The notes under the pieces are model-generated. The model was given only the letters and a program-made list of their open reading frames with translations. It did not search any database and had not been told where the DNA came from. The translations under genes and the position numbers were made by a program. A stretch of 11,594 bases of DNA from Candidatus Sphingobacterium stercoripullorum (lineage in GTDB: Bacteria; Bacteroidota; Bacteroidia; Sphingobacteriales; Sphingobacteriaceae), in assembly GCA_019114715.1 (NCBI GenBank), contig DXEZ01000242.1, positions 1 through 11,594 of the forward strand. The letters run 5' to 3'. Positions within the stretch are counted from its first letter, which is position 1. Every line of letters begins with the position of its first letter. Below are positions 1-6,600 of this stretch, one piece after another.

Positions 1-507
1 CATCTTATTGTGTGGAGCATACATTGCAGCCTCCCACACTTGTCCTTCTTGAACCTCCCCATCTCCCATCAGTACATAAACTAGGGAATCGTCCTGGTTG
101 AGTTTCTTAGCTTGTGCGGCGCCTATCGCAACCGATAAACCTTGTCCTAAAGAGCCCGATGCTACGCGAATACCTGGAAGGTTATCGTGCGTGGTTGGGT
201 GACCTTGAAGTCTACTGTTTATCTGGCGGAATGTATTCAACTCTTCAGTTGGGAAATATCCCGCACGAGCAAGTGTACTGTAAAATACTGGAGATATATG
301 CCCGTTAGATAAGAAGAATAAATCTTCACCAATTCCATCCATGTTGAACTCTGGGTTTCTTTTCATGAAGTGGAAGTAAAGCGCAACAAAATAATCTGCG
401 CAACCTAGCGACCCACCTGGGTGTCCTGATTGACAAGAATGGACCATGCGTACGATATCCCGTCGTACTTGAGATGCTACTTTTTCTAAATGATTAATAT
501 CTGCCAT
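1..507 (-). CDS. tkt: Transketolase N-terminal subunit (partial, 3' end off window)
   Basis: Thiamine-diphosphate (ThDP) enzyme of the non-oxidative pentose phosphate pathway that moves two-carbon ketol units between sugar phosphates in the cytoplasm. I translated 169 residues from the ATG at 507-505 to the window edge. Visible family motifs are SGHPGGSLG (residues 27-35), FLSNGHISP (65-73), LQGHP (100-104), the SGSLGQGLS stretch (118-126) and the ThDP/metal motif GDGEVQEGQVWEA (148-160). The start MADINHLEKVASQVRRDIVRMVH is like that of the short, separately encoded N-terminal subunits common in Bacteroidota (usually around 280 residues, with a second gene for the pyrimidine-binding and C-terminal domains). 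Full-length transketolase cannot be excluded because the rest lies outside the window. Its start is about 210 bases from the end of nfu, with a terminator between them, so it is probably its own transcription unit. Confidence 0.93.
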   Translation of the reverse strand, partial: MADINHLEKVASQVRRDIVRMVHSCQSGHPGGSLGCADYFVALYFHFMKRNPEFNMDGIGEDLFFLSNGHISPVFYSTLARAGYFPTEELNTFRQINSRLQGHPTTHDNLPGIRVASGSLGQGLSVAIGAAQAKKLNQDDSLVYVLMGDGEVQEGQVWEAAMYAPHNKM

Positions 508-573
508 TATGGTTGATAAGTATGTTTTTAAATTCGAGATAAAGGTAATGAATTTTAATGATTTGTAGTAAAA

Positions 574-647
574 CCATTGGGAATTACCCAGTAGAAGGTA
601 GGTGTCTTTTGCTGGGCACTTCTCTCAGGAAGGGTAATTTACTATGG
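574..647 (-). other. Structured leader upstream of transketolase gene
   Basis: The gap between the transketolase start and the nfu terminator holds nested inverted repeats. The main stem is AATTACCC (582-589) with GGGTAATT (632-639), inside an outer CCAT/ATGG (574-577 and 644-647). Inner options are AGAAG/CTTCT (593-597 and 619-623) and a competing CTTC/GAAG (619-622 and 629-632); TGGG (578-581) can also pair locally with CCCA (587-590). The alternative pairings resemble a regulatory leader, but I recognise no riboswitch class. It would be transcribed upstream of the transketolase gene on the minus strand only if the promoter lies above position 650. An exact TAnnTTTG box was not found here; TACCTTTA (minus strand, 547-540) is one base off. 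Confidence 0.3.
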
Positions 648-667
648 CCCGATTAATAAGGGGTTGA

Positions 668-703
668 AAAAAGCCCCGATCTTTCAATTGAACAGGGCTT
701 TTT
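668..703 (-). terminator. Factor-independent terminator after nfu
   Basis: A perfect 9-bp stem, AAAAAGCCC (668-676) with GGGCTTTTT (695-703), encloses an 18-base loop that itself contains the palindrome TTCAATTGAA (683-692). On the minus strand the hairpin ends in a run of Ts and begins 17 bases after the nfu stop codon. A-rich and T-rich arms on both sides would let it act in both directions. It separates nfu from the transketolase gene. Confidence 0.8.
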
Positions 704-719
704 AAAAAGTGCGTTTGTT

Positions 720-1274
720 TTACAGTGCTTCAGCTACCACCTCGCTAACTTCGGGGACCATACGCTTGAGAAGCCCCTCTATACCCGCTTTTAGCGTGTA
801 CATAGAAGATGGACAGCCACTACAAGAACCCTTTAGAATTACCGTGACAATTCCTTCTTGGTAAGACTTGTAATCAATCGCTCCTCCGTCTTGTTCAACA
901 GCTGGGCGAACGTAATCGTGTAATATCTGTTGGATTTTTTGTTCAGTTTCTGTTCCTTCGAATGTAACGTCTTCTTGGTGACCGTGTTCTTTTATGAGTA
1001 ACTCGGATTCTACCGCTCCTTTAACAAACTCTTTTAGGAGTTCTTCGATATCTTCCCACTCCGCGTCTTCTGTTTTTGTAACAGTCACAAAATTACTAGC
1101 AAAGAAAACACCGTCTACGAAGTTGAATTTGTAGAGTTCTCTAGCAAATGGAGACTCTTGTGCAGACTCCTTATCTGGATAGTCTAAACTACCATTTATG
1201 AGTAGTTTATTTACCAAAAACTTCATGGTTGAAGGGTTAGGAGTTCTTTCTGTAAATACATTAATTGTTGCCAT
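720..1274 (-). CDS. nfu: Nfu/NifU-type iron-sulfur cluster carrier
   Basis: A 184-residue cytoplasmic Fe-S scaffold or carrier that assembles a 4Fe-4S cluster across a dimer and passes it to target enzymes. It has two domains: an Nfu N-terminal domain (about residues 5-92), starting with the characteristic ERTPNPSTMKFL (9-20), and the NifU C-terminal domain (about 112-180) with the cluster-binding C151-x-x-C154 in GSCSGCPSS. The length fits the compact two-domain Nfu form. The ATG at 1274-1272 begins directly before the N-domain, so no other start is needed. There is no strong Shine-Dalgarno, as is usual in Bacteroidota. The gap to purB is 94 bases and holds a plausible promoter, so nfu can be transcribed alone, although read-through from purB is possible because I see no terminator between them. 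Confidence 0.93.
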   Translation of the reverse strand: MATINVFTERTPNPSTMKFLVNKLLINGSLDYPDKESAQESPFARELYKFNFVDGVFFASNFVTVTKTEDAEWEDIEELLKEFVKGAVESELLIKEHGHQEDVTFEGTETEQKIQQILHDYVRPAVEQDGGAIDYKSYQEGIVTVILKGSCSGCPSSMYTLKAGIEGLLKRMVPEVSEVVAEAL

Positions 1275-1320
1275 ATTGTTTTATGCTGTAATGTTCTTTA
1301 ATTCTATTTGCTGGAATGTA

Positions 1321-1328
1321 CAAATATA
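1321..1328 (-). promoter_or_regulatory. Candidate -10 box for nfu
   Basis: TATATTTG on the minus strand fits the Bacteroidota sigma-ABfr -10 consensus TAnnTTTG and would give a leader of roughly 40 bases to the nfu ATG. I found no good TTG element at the -33 position, so this rests on the -10 match and its position. Confidence 0.4.
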
Positions 1329-1368
1329 TTGTTTAATTTCTTTGCTTCGAGTCATATAACCGTAAAAC

Positions 1369-2715
1369 TCAAAACTCTATCCCTGTGTAGTTCCACGGCG
1401 TAATTTTGCGGAGCTCTTCTTTTATTGGCTCTTCAATTTCCAACTCATCTATAAATGTCCTAATCGTTTCTTCAGTCACCTTGGTATTAGTTCTGGTGAG
1501 CTCTTTTAGCGCTTCATAAGGCTTAGGGAAGCTCTCCCTGCGGAGTATTGTTTGGAAGGCCTCAGCTACTACCGCCCAGTTGTTCTCTAGATCTCTTTTT
1601 AAGGCCTCTTCATTCAAGAGCAGCTTGTTTAACCCTTTAATAATTGAGTTGAATGCTATTACAATATGACTGAATGGTATACCTATGTTCCTCCATACGG
1701 TGGAATCGGAAAGATCTCTTTGCAACCTAGAGATAGGTAGCTTCTCCCCAAAATGTACTAGGAGCGCACTAGCCATCCCTAAATTTCCTTCGGCATTTTC
1801 AAAGTCTATGGGGTTTACCTTGTGCGGCATGGCTGAAGAACCGATTTGCCCTTCTTTGATTTTTTGCTTGAAGTAGTCCATGGAGATGTAGGTCCATAGG
1901 TCCCTACTGAAGTCTATAAGGATGGTGTTTATTCGCTTTAGTGCATCGCAGGAAGCTGCGAAGTTGTCGTAATGTTCCACCTGAGTGGTTGTTTGCGAGC
2001 GGTTAAGGCCCAGTTTATCGTTTACAAAACTATTGGCGAAGTCTACCCAGTTGAAATCCGGATAGGCTACATGGTGTGCATTGAAATTCCCAGTTGCGCC
2101 TCCAAATTTTGCCGAATGCGGAACAGCTTTGAGTTGCTCGAGCTGTGCAGATAGCCTTTCAGAAAATACCGCTAGCTCTTTACCTAAGCGTGTAGGGGTG
2201 GCCGGTTGTCCGTGTGTTCTTGCGAGCATGGGGATATCCTGCCATTGGGATGCTAGGGTCTCAATCTTTTTTATGATCTTCTCAATGCTTGGGTAGTATA
2301 TTTCGTTTAGCGCATTTTTCCACATGCATGGAATGGCGGTGTTGTTGATGTCTTGAGAGGTGAGTGCAAAGTGAACAAACTCCATGGAGTCATGCAGGCC
2401 CACTTGTTCGAACTTCTCTTTTACAAAGTATTCTACCGCTTTAACATCGTGGTTTGTTTCCTTCTCACGGTGTTTTATCCATTGTGCATCTTCTAAAGTG
2501 AAGTGCCTGTAAATATCTCTAAGCTTTTCATTCAGGGAACCGTCAAAATGTTTGAATTCCTCCAGCTCGCTTTCGCTTAGCGCAATGAAGTACTCAATTT
2601 CTACTAACACGCGATGCTTGATTAGCGCATATTCTGAAAAGTAGTTGTATAGTTTCCCAGTTTGATTTGAATATCTCCCGTCGATAGGGGTGATAGCTGT
2701 TAGAGGTGTTAGCAT
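1369..2715 (-). CDS. purB: Adenylosuccinate lyase
   Basis: Cytoplasmic enzyme acting twice in purine synthesis: it cleaves SAICAR to AICAR and adenylosuccinate to AMP, releasing fumarate each time. The 448 residues fit the family's usual 430-480. The start LTAITPIDGRY (residues 2-12) is typical of the long E. coli-type PurB. Other family motifs are the TSQDINNTA stretch (119-127), ARTHGQPATPT (165-175) with candidate catalytic H168, FGGATGNFNAH (204-214), and the fumarase/aspartase superfamily signature GSSAMPHKVNP (292-302), whose serine pair S293/S294 lies on the flexible catalytic loop. The protein appears complete with no missing key residues. It is separated from the lipoprotein gene by a terminator and has its own -10 candidate. 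No other purine genes are present in the window. Confidence 0.97.
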   Translation of the reverse strand: MLTPLTAITPIDGRYSNQTGKLYNYFSEYALIKHRVLVEIEYFIALSESELEEFKHFDGSLNEKLRDIYRHFTLEDAQWIKHREKETNHDVKAVEYFVKEKFEQVGLHDSMEFVHFALTSQDINNTAIPCMWKNALNEIYYPSIEKIIKKIETLASQWQDIPMLARTHGQPATPTRLGKELAVFSERLSAQLEQLKAVPHSAKFGGATGNFNAHHVAYPDFNWVDFANSFVNDKLGLNRSQTTTQVEHYDNFAASCDALKRINTILIDFSRDLWTYISMDYFKQKIKEGQIGSSAMPHKVNPIDFENAEGNLGMASALLVHFGEKLPISRLQRDLSDSTVWRNIGIPFSHIVIAFNSIIKGLNKLLLNEEALKRDLENNWAVVAEAFQTILRRESFPKPYEALKELTRTNTKVTEETIRTFIDELEIEEPIKEELRKITPWNYTGIEF

Positions 2716-2745
2716 CGTTTACAATATTTTAATGAATGAATTCTG

Positions 2746-2753
2746 CAAAAATA
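2746..2753 (-). promoter_or_regulatory. Candidate -10 box for purB
   Basis: TATTTTTG on the minus strand matches TAnnTTTG exactly. Transcription would begin near 2739, leaving a leader of about 24 bases to the purB ATG at 2715. It lies downstream of the lipoprotein-gene terminator, as a purB-specific promoter should. No convincing -33 TTG is visible at the expected spacing. Confidence 0.45.
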
Positions 2754-2786
2754 CCAAAATTCAAATGAAAAAAGGATAATATAAGA

Positions 2787-2814
2787 AAAGGCCTGTTGGA
2801 AACAACAAGCCTTT
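2787..2814 (-). terminator. Terminator after the lipoprotein gene
   Basis: AAAGGC-c-TGTTG (2787-2798) pairs with CAACA-a-GCCTTT (2803-2814) around the four-base loop 2799-2802. This makes an 11-bp stem with one internal mismatch. On the minus strand the stem runs into CCTTTTCTTAT, a T-rich tail. It begins 25 bases beyond the lipoprotein stop codon. A small extra inverted repeat, TTCAATA/TATTGAA (2831-2837 and 2841-2847), overlaps the stop codon itself. Confidence 0.75.
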
Positions 2815-2839
2815 CAATTAAAATGAGTGGTTCAATAGC

Positions 2840-3073
2840 TTATTGAACGTTTTCTAATTCTTCTTCGATTTCCTCTTGAACTGTGTCGATATCATTCTCT
2901 ACAGTGTCAATTTCCTCTTCTAAGTTTTCTAACTCCTCAGAGAGGTTTTCGTCTAATTCTTCAAAGTGCTCAGTTCCGTCTGTTGCTTCTTCTGTGTTTG
3001 AAGGGTTGTTACAAGCTACAACCGCGAAAGATACTGCTAAACCTAAAGCTCCAACTTTAAATAACTTTTTCAT
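2840..3073 (-). CDS. Small acidic coiled-coil lipoprotein, function unknown
   Basis: From the ATG at 3073-3071 this is a 77-residue protein: MKKLFKVGALGLAVSFAVVAC. It has a lysine-rich n-region, a hydrophobic core and a lipobox VVA|C with the lipidated Cys at residue 21. I prefer this start to the ATG at 3100, which would add nine mostly basic residues (MFKHLKRRK) before the signal peptide and would sit inside a 16-bp palindrome. The mature part (about 57 residues) is extremely acidic, and its last 35-40 residues carry repeated EELENLEEEIDTVENDID-type heptads with Leu, Ile or Val spaced as in a coiled coil. It is therefore probably a lipid-anchored helical rod on the inner or outer membrane, possibly oligomeric. 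I recognise no family, and the flanking genes give no functional hint. A terminator follows; no TAnnTTTG promoter was found upstream. Confidence 0.8.
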   Translation of the reverse strand: MKKLFKVGALGLAVSFAVVACNNPSNTEEATDGTEHFEELDENLSEELENLEEEIDTVENDIDTVQEEIEEELENVQ

Positions 3074-3086
3074 TTTTCTTCTTTTT

Positions 3087-3102
3087 AAATGTTTAAACAT
3101 TT
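3087..3102. repeat. 16-bp perfect palindrome before the lipoprotein start
   Basis: AAATGTTTAAACATTT is perfectly self-complementary about 3094/3095. It sits 13 bases upstream of the preferred lipoprotein start, in its untranslated leader or promoter. It could be a dimeric repressor site, or an AT-rich mRNA stem near the start codon. An AT-rich palindrome in an AT-rich region could also be chance. Confidence 0.45.
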
Positions 3103-3404
3103 TGTTTATCCCCTATTGATTCCATTTTTTATAAAAGGTAACCCATTAAAGTGAAAATATTTTTTTATGGCTTAAGTCCCTGTTTGTTAGTTGTGAACGG
3201 GAAGGCCATGCTGCGGGGGTATTTATTAGGCTGCGTGTATTGCGATAGGTTAAGGGAAATTTGTTAAAATGTTGTTAAAGTTAGAGAGAGACGCATCCAA
3301 TGTTGCAGTAAAATAATACATTTAAAAGGAGTTTTTTGCTGTTTAGTAACTTCCTAATCCATGAGGTGAGCTTGAAGCCTCTTGCATAAAGGAGGAGTCT
3401 GTTG

Positions 3405-3539
3405 ATGAAGGCGTATAGCTGGTGGTGGTCGGCTGCTAAGGTCAGCCTTAAATTGAGCCATCGAACGTCTTTTGAAAAATGCAATTGTTGCATTTTGAAA
3501 GAAAGTGCGGAAATATTAGAAAAACTGATGAATTGTTAA
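3405..3539 (+). CDS. Possible 44-residue ORF or gene remnant
   Basis: An ATG at 3405 follows AAAGGAGGAG (3388-3397) at nearly ideal Shine-Dalgarno spacing and opens 44 codons to a TAA at 3537-3539. The product begins MKAYSWWWSAAKVSLKLSHR, has a CNCC cysteine cluster (residues 26-29) and ends EILEKLMNC. The same frame is also open from 3312 to 3386 before an in-frame TAA at 3387, so the region could instead be a decayed longer gene. The opposite strand is open over 3281-3493 as well, so coding direction is uncertain. The G/C content is above both flanks. I do not recognise the peptide. No Bacteroidota gene needs a strong Shine-Dalgarno, which makes this one notable but not proof of translation. 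Confidence 0.3.
   Translation: MKAYSWWWSAAKVSLKLSHRTSFEKCNCCILKESAEILEKLMNC
3476..3496. repeat. Inverted repeat with 9-bp perfect arms
   Basis: AAAATGCAA (3476-3484) and TTGCATTTT (3488-3496) are perfect complements around a three-base loop, TTG. Past a two-base mismatch on the left, TTT (3471-3473) and AAA (3498-3500) can extend the stem. It overlaps the CNCC codons of the possible small ORF. It is AT-rich and lacks a following T-run, so it is not a typical terminator. Confidence 0.5.
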
Positions 3540-3549
3540 CAGCTGTTAA
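3536..3549. promoter_or_regulatory. Palindrome abutting a -10-like box: possible operator
   Basis: TTAACAGCTGTTAA is a perfect 14-bp palindrome ending directly before TAACTTTG (3550-3557). If that box is a real -10, the palindrome fills most of the -10/-33 spacer, where a dimeric regulator would block RNA polymerase. This is inference from position alone. Confidence 0.35.
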
Positions 3550-3557
3550 TAACTTTG
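3550..3557 (+). promoter_or_regulatory. Candidate TAnnTTTG -10 box for the envelope operon
   Basis: TAACTTTG fits TAnnTTTG and is the only plus-strand match I found in the intergenic region. A TTG lies at 3533-3535, only 14 bases upstream, which is shorter than the usual spacing. Transcription would start near 3564, giving a leader of about 115 bases that includes the hairpin at 3606-3635. Confidence 0.4.
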
Positions 3558-3570
3558 GCAAACAACTTGA
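3556..3570 (+). promoter_or_regulatory. Sigma-54-like element 1
   Basis: TGGCAA-N5-TTGA compared with the sigma-54 consensus TGGCAC-N5-TTGC. The spacing is exact (GG at 3557-3558, then ten bases before the -12 pair), but the -12 pair is GA instead of GC. It overlaps the TAACTTTG box, so at most one of the two readings is probably relevant. Confidence 0.2.
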
Positions 3571-3605
3571 TAAAGAAGCTGTAATTTAGTAGACTCAAAA
3601 AGTAT

Positions 3606-3635
3606 CCCGGGCAATTTTGGCACAAAATTTACGGG
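3606..3635 (+). other. Leader hairpin before the TPR gene
   Basis: CCCG (3606-3609) pairs with CGGG (3632-3635), and AATTTT (3613-3618) pairs with AAAATT (3624-3629), around a GGCAC loop with small internal loops. If transcription starts at the 3550 box, this is an mRNA hairpin 43 bases before the start codon. If the overlapping sigma-54-like element is the promoter, the repeat is only promoter DNA. Confidence 0.35.
3618..3632 (+). promoter_or_regulatory. Sigma-54-like element 2 before the envelope operon
   Basis: TGGCAC-AAAAT-TTAC has a perfect -24 half and exact spacing, and differs from TGGCAC-N5-TTGC only in the G of the -12 pair. A start site about 12 bases downstream (near 3644) would leave a leader of about 35 bases to the TPR-protein ATG. 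The -12 mismatch is at an important base, so this is a moderate candidate. Confidence 0.35.
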
Positions 3636-3678
3636 TAGAGGATTGAATAAATAAAATCAAAGAGCATATTAGCGTATT

Positions 3679-6600
3679 ATGATAAAAAAAATTTCTCAGG
3701 CGGGTATTGTATTTAGCTTGCTGTCTGCGCCTGTTTTAGCGCAACAGTCGGCATGGCAAGAAATACATACCGCTTATAAGGCTGGAGTGGAATTGTTTGA
3801 AAGAGGCAAATACACTTCTGCAGCCAAGCAGTTGGACCGTTTTGAAGAACTGCAAAATGCTAGCACCTTACAACTCGATGAGGTGAAAGAACTTTCTTTA
3901 ATGAAAGAAAACGCGCGGTATTATCAGGCGATTTGTGCACTAGAATTAGGTGAAACCAATGCAGAAGCTCAATTTTTAAAATTTATTCGTGATTACCCGG
4001 CAAGTGCCCACTCCAAGGCCGCTTATTTCTATATCGGTAAGTCTTACTATGCACAAAAGGATTATGAAAAAGCAATCGAGTGGTTTAATAAAATCGAGGG
4101 AGGAAACTTAGCGGGTGCGGAGAATAGCGAATACCGCTTTAAGCTCGCCTATGCCAGCCTACAGGTAGACGATAAGGCTACCGCGAAGCCCTTGTTTGAG
4201 AGACTAAAAGACCAAGGTGGTACCTACCAAGAGGCTTCTATTTATTATTATGCGTATTTATGCTACCTAGATGAGGAGTATAAAACGGCGCTACATGAAT
4301 TTGAGCGATTAAATGGATCGAAAACTTATGAGAGCAGTTACCCATACTATATAACGGCTCTTTATTTTTTAGATAAACGATACGATGAAGTACTGGCTTA
4401 CGCCTTGCCGATTTTAGAAAGCACCCAGCAGGATCACCAAACGGAGATCTATAGAATTGTGGCGGCTACTTATTTCATTCAGGGCAATCTGGATCAGTCC
4501 AAGGTTTTTTACGATAAGTTTCAAGCGGACGACCAAGGGAAGACGCAAAACAACCAAGATAGTTACCAGATCGGTTATATAGCCTATAAATTGGAGGACT
4601 ACGATAAGGCGATCCAGGAGTTAGAGAAGATGGACGAGCCGGATGCTTATTACCAGAGTGCGATGATTACCCTGGGGGATTCCTTCTTAAAGGTTGGAAA
4701 TAAACAGAGTGCTAGGAATGCGTTCTTTAGAGCTTCTCGATTAGATTTTGACCCGAAGCTCAAGGAAGACGGTTTATATAATTACACCAAACTTTCTTAC
4801 GAGCTAGATTTCCATAAGGTGGCTTTAGATGCCGCCCAAGAGTACCTAGATACATATCCACAGTCGAACAGGCTGGAAGAAGCAAAAACTCTGCTTGCAG
4901 AAATATTGCTCAGCACGAGCAACTACAGAGCAGCAGTGGATATATTAGAGTCTATTGATAATAGAAGTAAGGAGGCAAATGCGGCCTATCAAAAGGTAAC
5001 CTACTTTAGGGGGCTTGAGTTTTACAACGAGCGTGCCTTTGAAAACGCCATTTCCATGTTCATGCGTTCTGAGCAATTCCGCCACGACGATGAAATTTAT
5101 GCTCTAGCGTTGTACTGGAAGGCGGAGGCTATGTATGAGGTCCGCAAATACGGAGAGTCTGTTGCAAACTTCAATAAGTTCTTGCAGGTTCCTGCTTCTA
5201 GAAATACCGATGTATACCAATATGCGAACTACGCGCTGGCGTATGCAGCATTTAGAAACGAACGCTTTAGCACATCGGCCAATTACTTTGAGCGCTTTTT
5301 AGCCTCAGGGAAACAAGACGGCCTAGAGATTAATATCCGTAACGATGCCATTGCAAGGCTGGCAGACTCGTATTTCTCTACTAGAAATTACGGCAGGGCG
5401 ATGCAGCATTACGACCACCTGATAAATAGCAAGGCCCAAAATCAAGATTATGCCCTTTTCCAAAGGGGGATTATTCAGGGGCTACTCGGAGATAACGATA
5501 CGAAGATTGCAACGCTAGAGTCCGTGGTTCAGAAGTTTCCCGACTCGCGCTATGCCGATGACGTGGCTTTTGAAATTCCTTATACGTACTTTTTAATGGG
5601 GCAAGAGGACCGTTCTATTGCAGGATTGCAAAAGATGACTGAAGATTACCCGCGAAGCAGCTACGTTCCAAGGGCACTAGTCACTATTGGTCTAGTGTAC
5701 TACAACCAAGGGAAAGACCAAGAGGCTATGGATGTATTCCAGAGGGTGGTGGATGAATATTCTACTACTGATGAGGCGCGTCAGGCGATGCGATCGATTG
5801 AGAATATTTACCTAGATAAGGACGATGCTAGCGGTTATATACGTTATGCAACAAGCACCAATATTGGGAACCTTAGTCAAGCAGAACAAGACTCCCATGC
5901 TTTTGGTATTGCTAAAGGCCTATTCGATAGGGGTAATTACCAAGGGGCCGTGGAGGCGATAAACGCTTACTTTGATCGTTTTTCAAAGCCCATTCAAGAG
6001 AAGTTTGCTCGTTTTATACGTGCAGAGAGTAACGTGGAGCTTGGAGAGGACCAGGAGGCTTTACACGATTTTAATATCATCCTAAACGACTGGACAAGCC
6101 CTTATACCGAGCGTACATTAATTAGTGTTTCTAAGTTGCACCTTAAAAACGAAGACTACAACGAGGCGGTTCAAGTACTGAAGAAGCTGGAGCTGACCTC
6201 CGATTACAAAGCGAATTACGGCTTTGCCATCAATAACCTCCTAGTTGCTTATTACCATATCGGCGATATTGTAGAGACGAAAAAGTATGCAGACTTAATC
6301 AAGGATTACGAGCAATCTTCTGAGGAGGAAATAGCCAGTGCACACCTGTATACGGCGAAACTTTACTTAGATGAAAAGAACGATGCCGAGGCGAATAAAG
6401 AGTTGAATTTAGCAGCTCTTAAAAGTAATACTGAAACAGGCGCTGAGGCGCGTTATTTAGTGACCAGGCAGTACTTGAAAGAAGGTGCCTACGATAAGGT
6501 GATAGATGCAGCGATGGATTTATCGAATACTTTCTCCTCCTACGATTATTGGGTAGCGAGAGGATTTATCGTTATGGCGGAGGCTTACGCTAAGCAAGGA

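Larger units (their letters stand above)
3103..3678. other. Long divergent intergenic region of mixed composition
   Basis: About 575 bases separate the lipoprotein gene (minus strand) from the six-gene envelope operon (plus strand). Composition is uneven: by hand count 50 of 100 bases are G or C in 3361-3460, against 31 of 100 in 3481-3580 and 22 of 80 in 3101-3180. A second G/C-richer patch covers about 3171-3250, where I see no clear ORF or RNA. TGTTAAA-like direct repeats lie at about 3260-3283. The rest holds a possible small ORF, several inverted repeats and the promoter candidates listed separately. I recognise no tRNA, tmRNA, SRP RNA or rRNA here. Confidence 0.6.

Noticed and set aside
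574..647. Thiamine-pyrophosphate riboswitch upstream of transketolase
   Set aside because: CTGAGA is present on the minus strand, but the required ACCTGA reads ACCTAC, the second conserved half (GGATAATGCCAGCGTAGGGA-like) is not there, and the regulated genes are normally thiamine synthesis or transport genes.
3074..3100. Longer lipoprotein N-terminus starting at 3100
   Set aside because: It would add a basic segment before a normal lipoprotein signal peptide and place the start codon within the 16-bp palindrome; the ATG at 3073 gives a standard signal.
3281..3493. 70-codon minus-strand ORF in the long intergenic region
   Set aside because: Starts inside a hairpin, shows no signal peptide or recognisable motif, and competes with the plus-strand frame that has a ribosome binding site. 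It cannot be excluded and is mentioned in the island finding.
3476..3496. Factor-independent terminator in the intergenic region
   Set aside because: The stem is AT-rich and followed by GAAAG, not a T-run, and no confident gene ends just before it on either strand.
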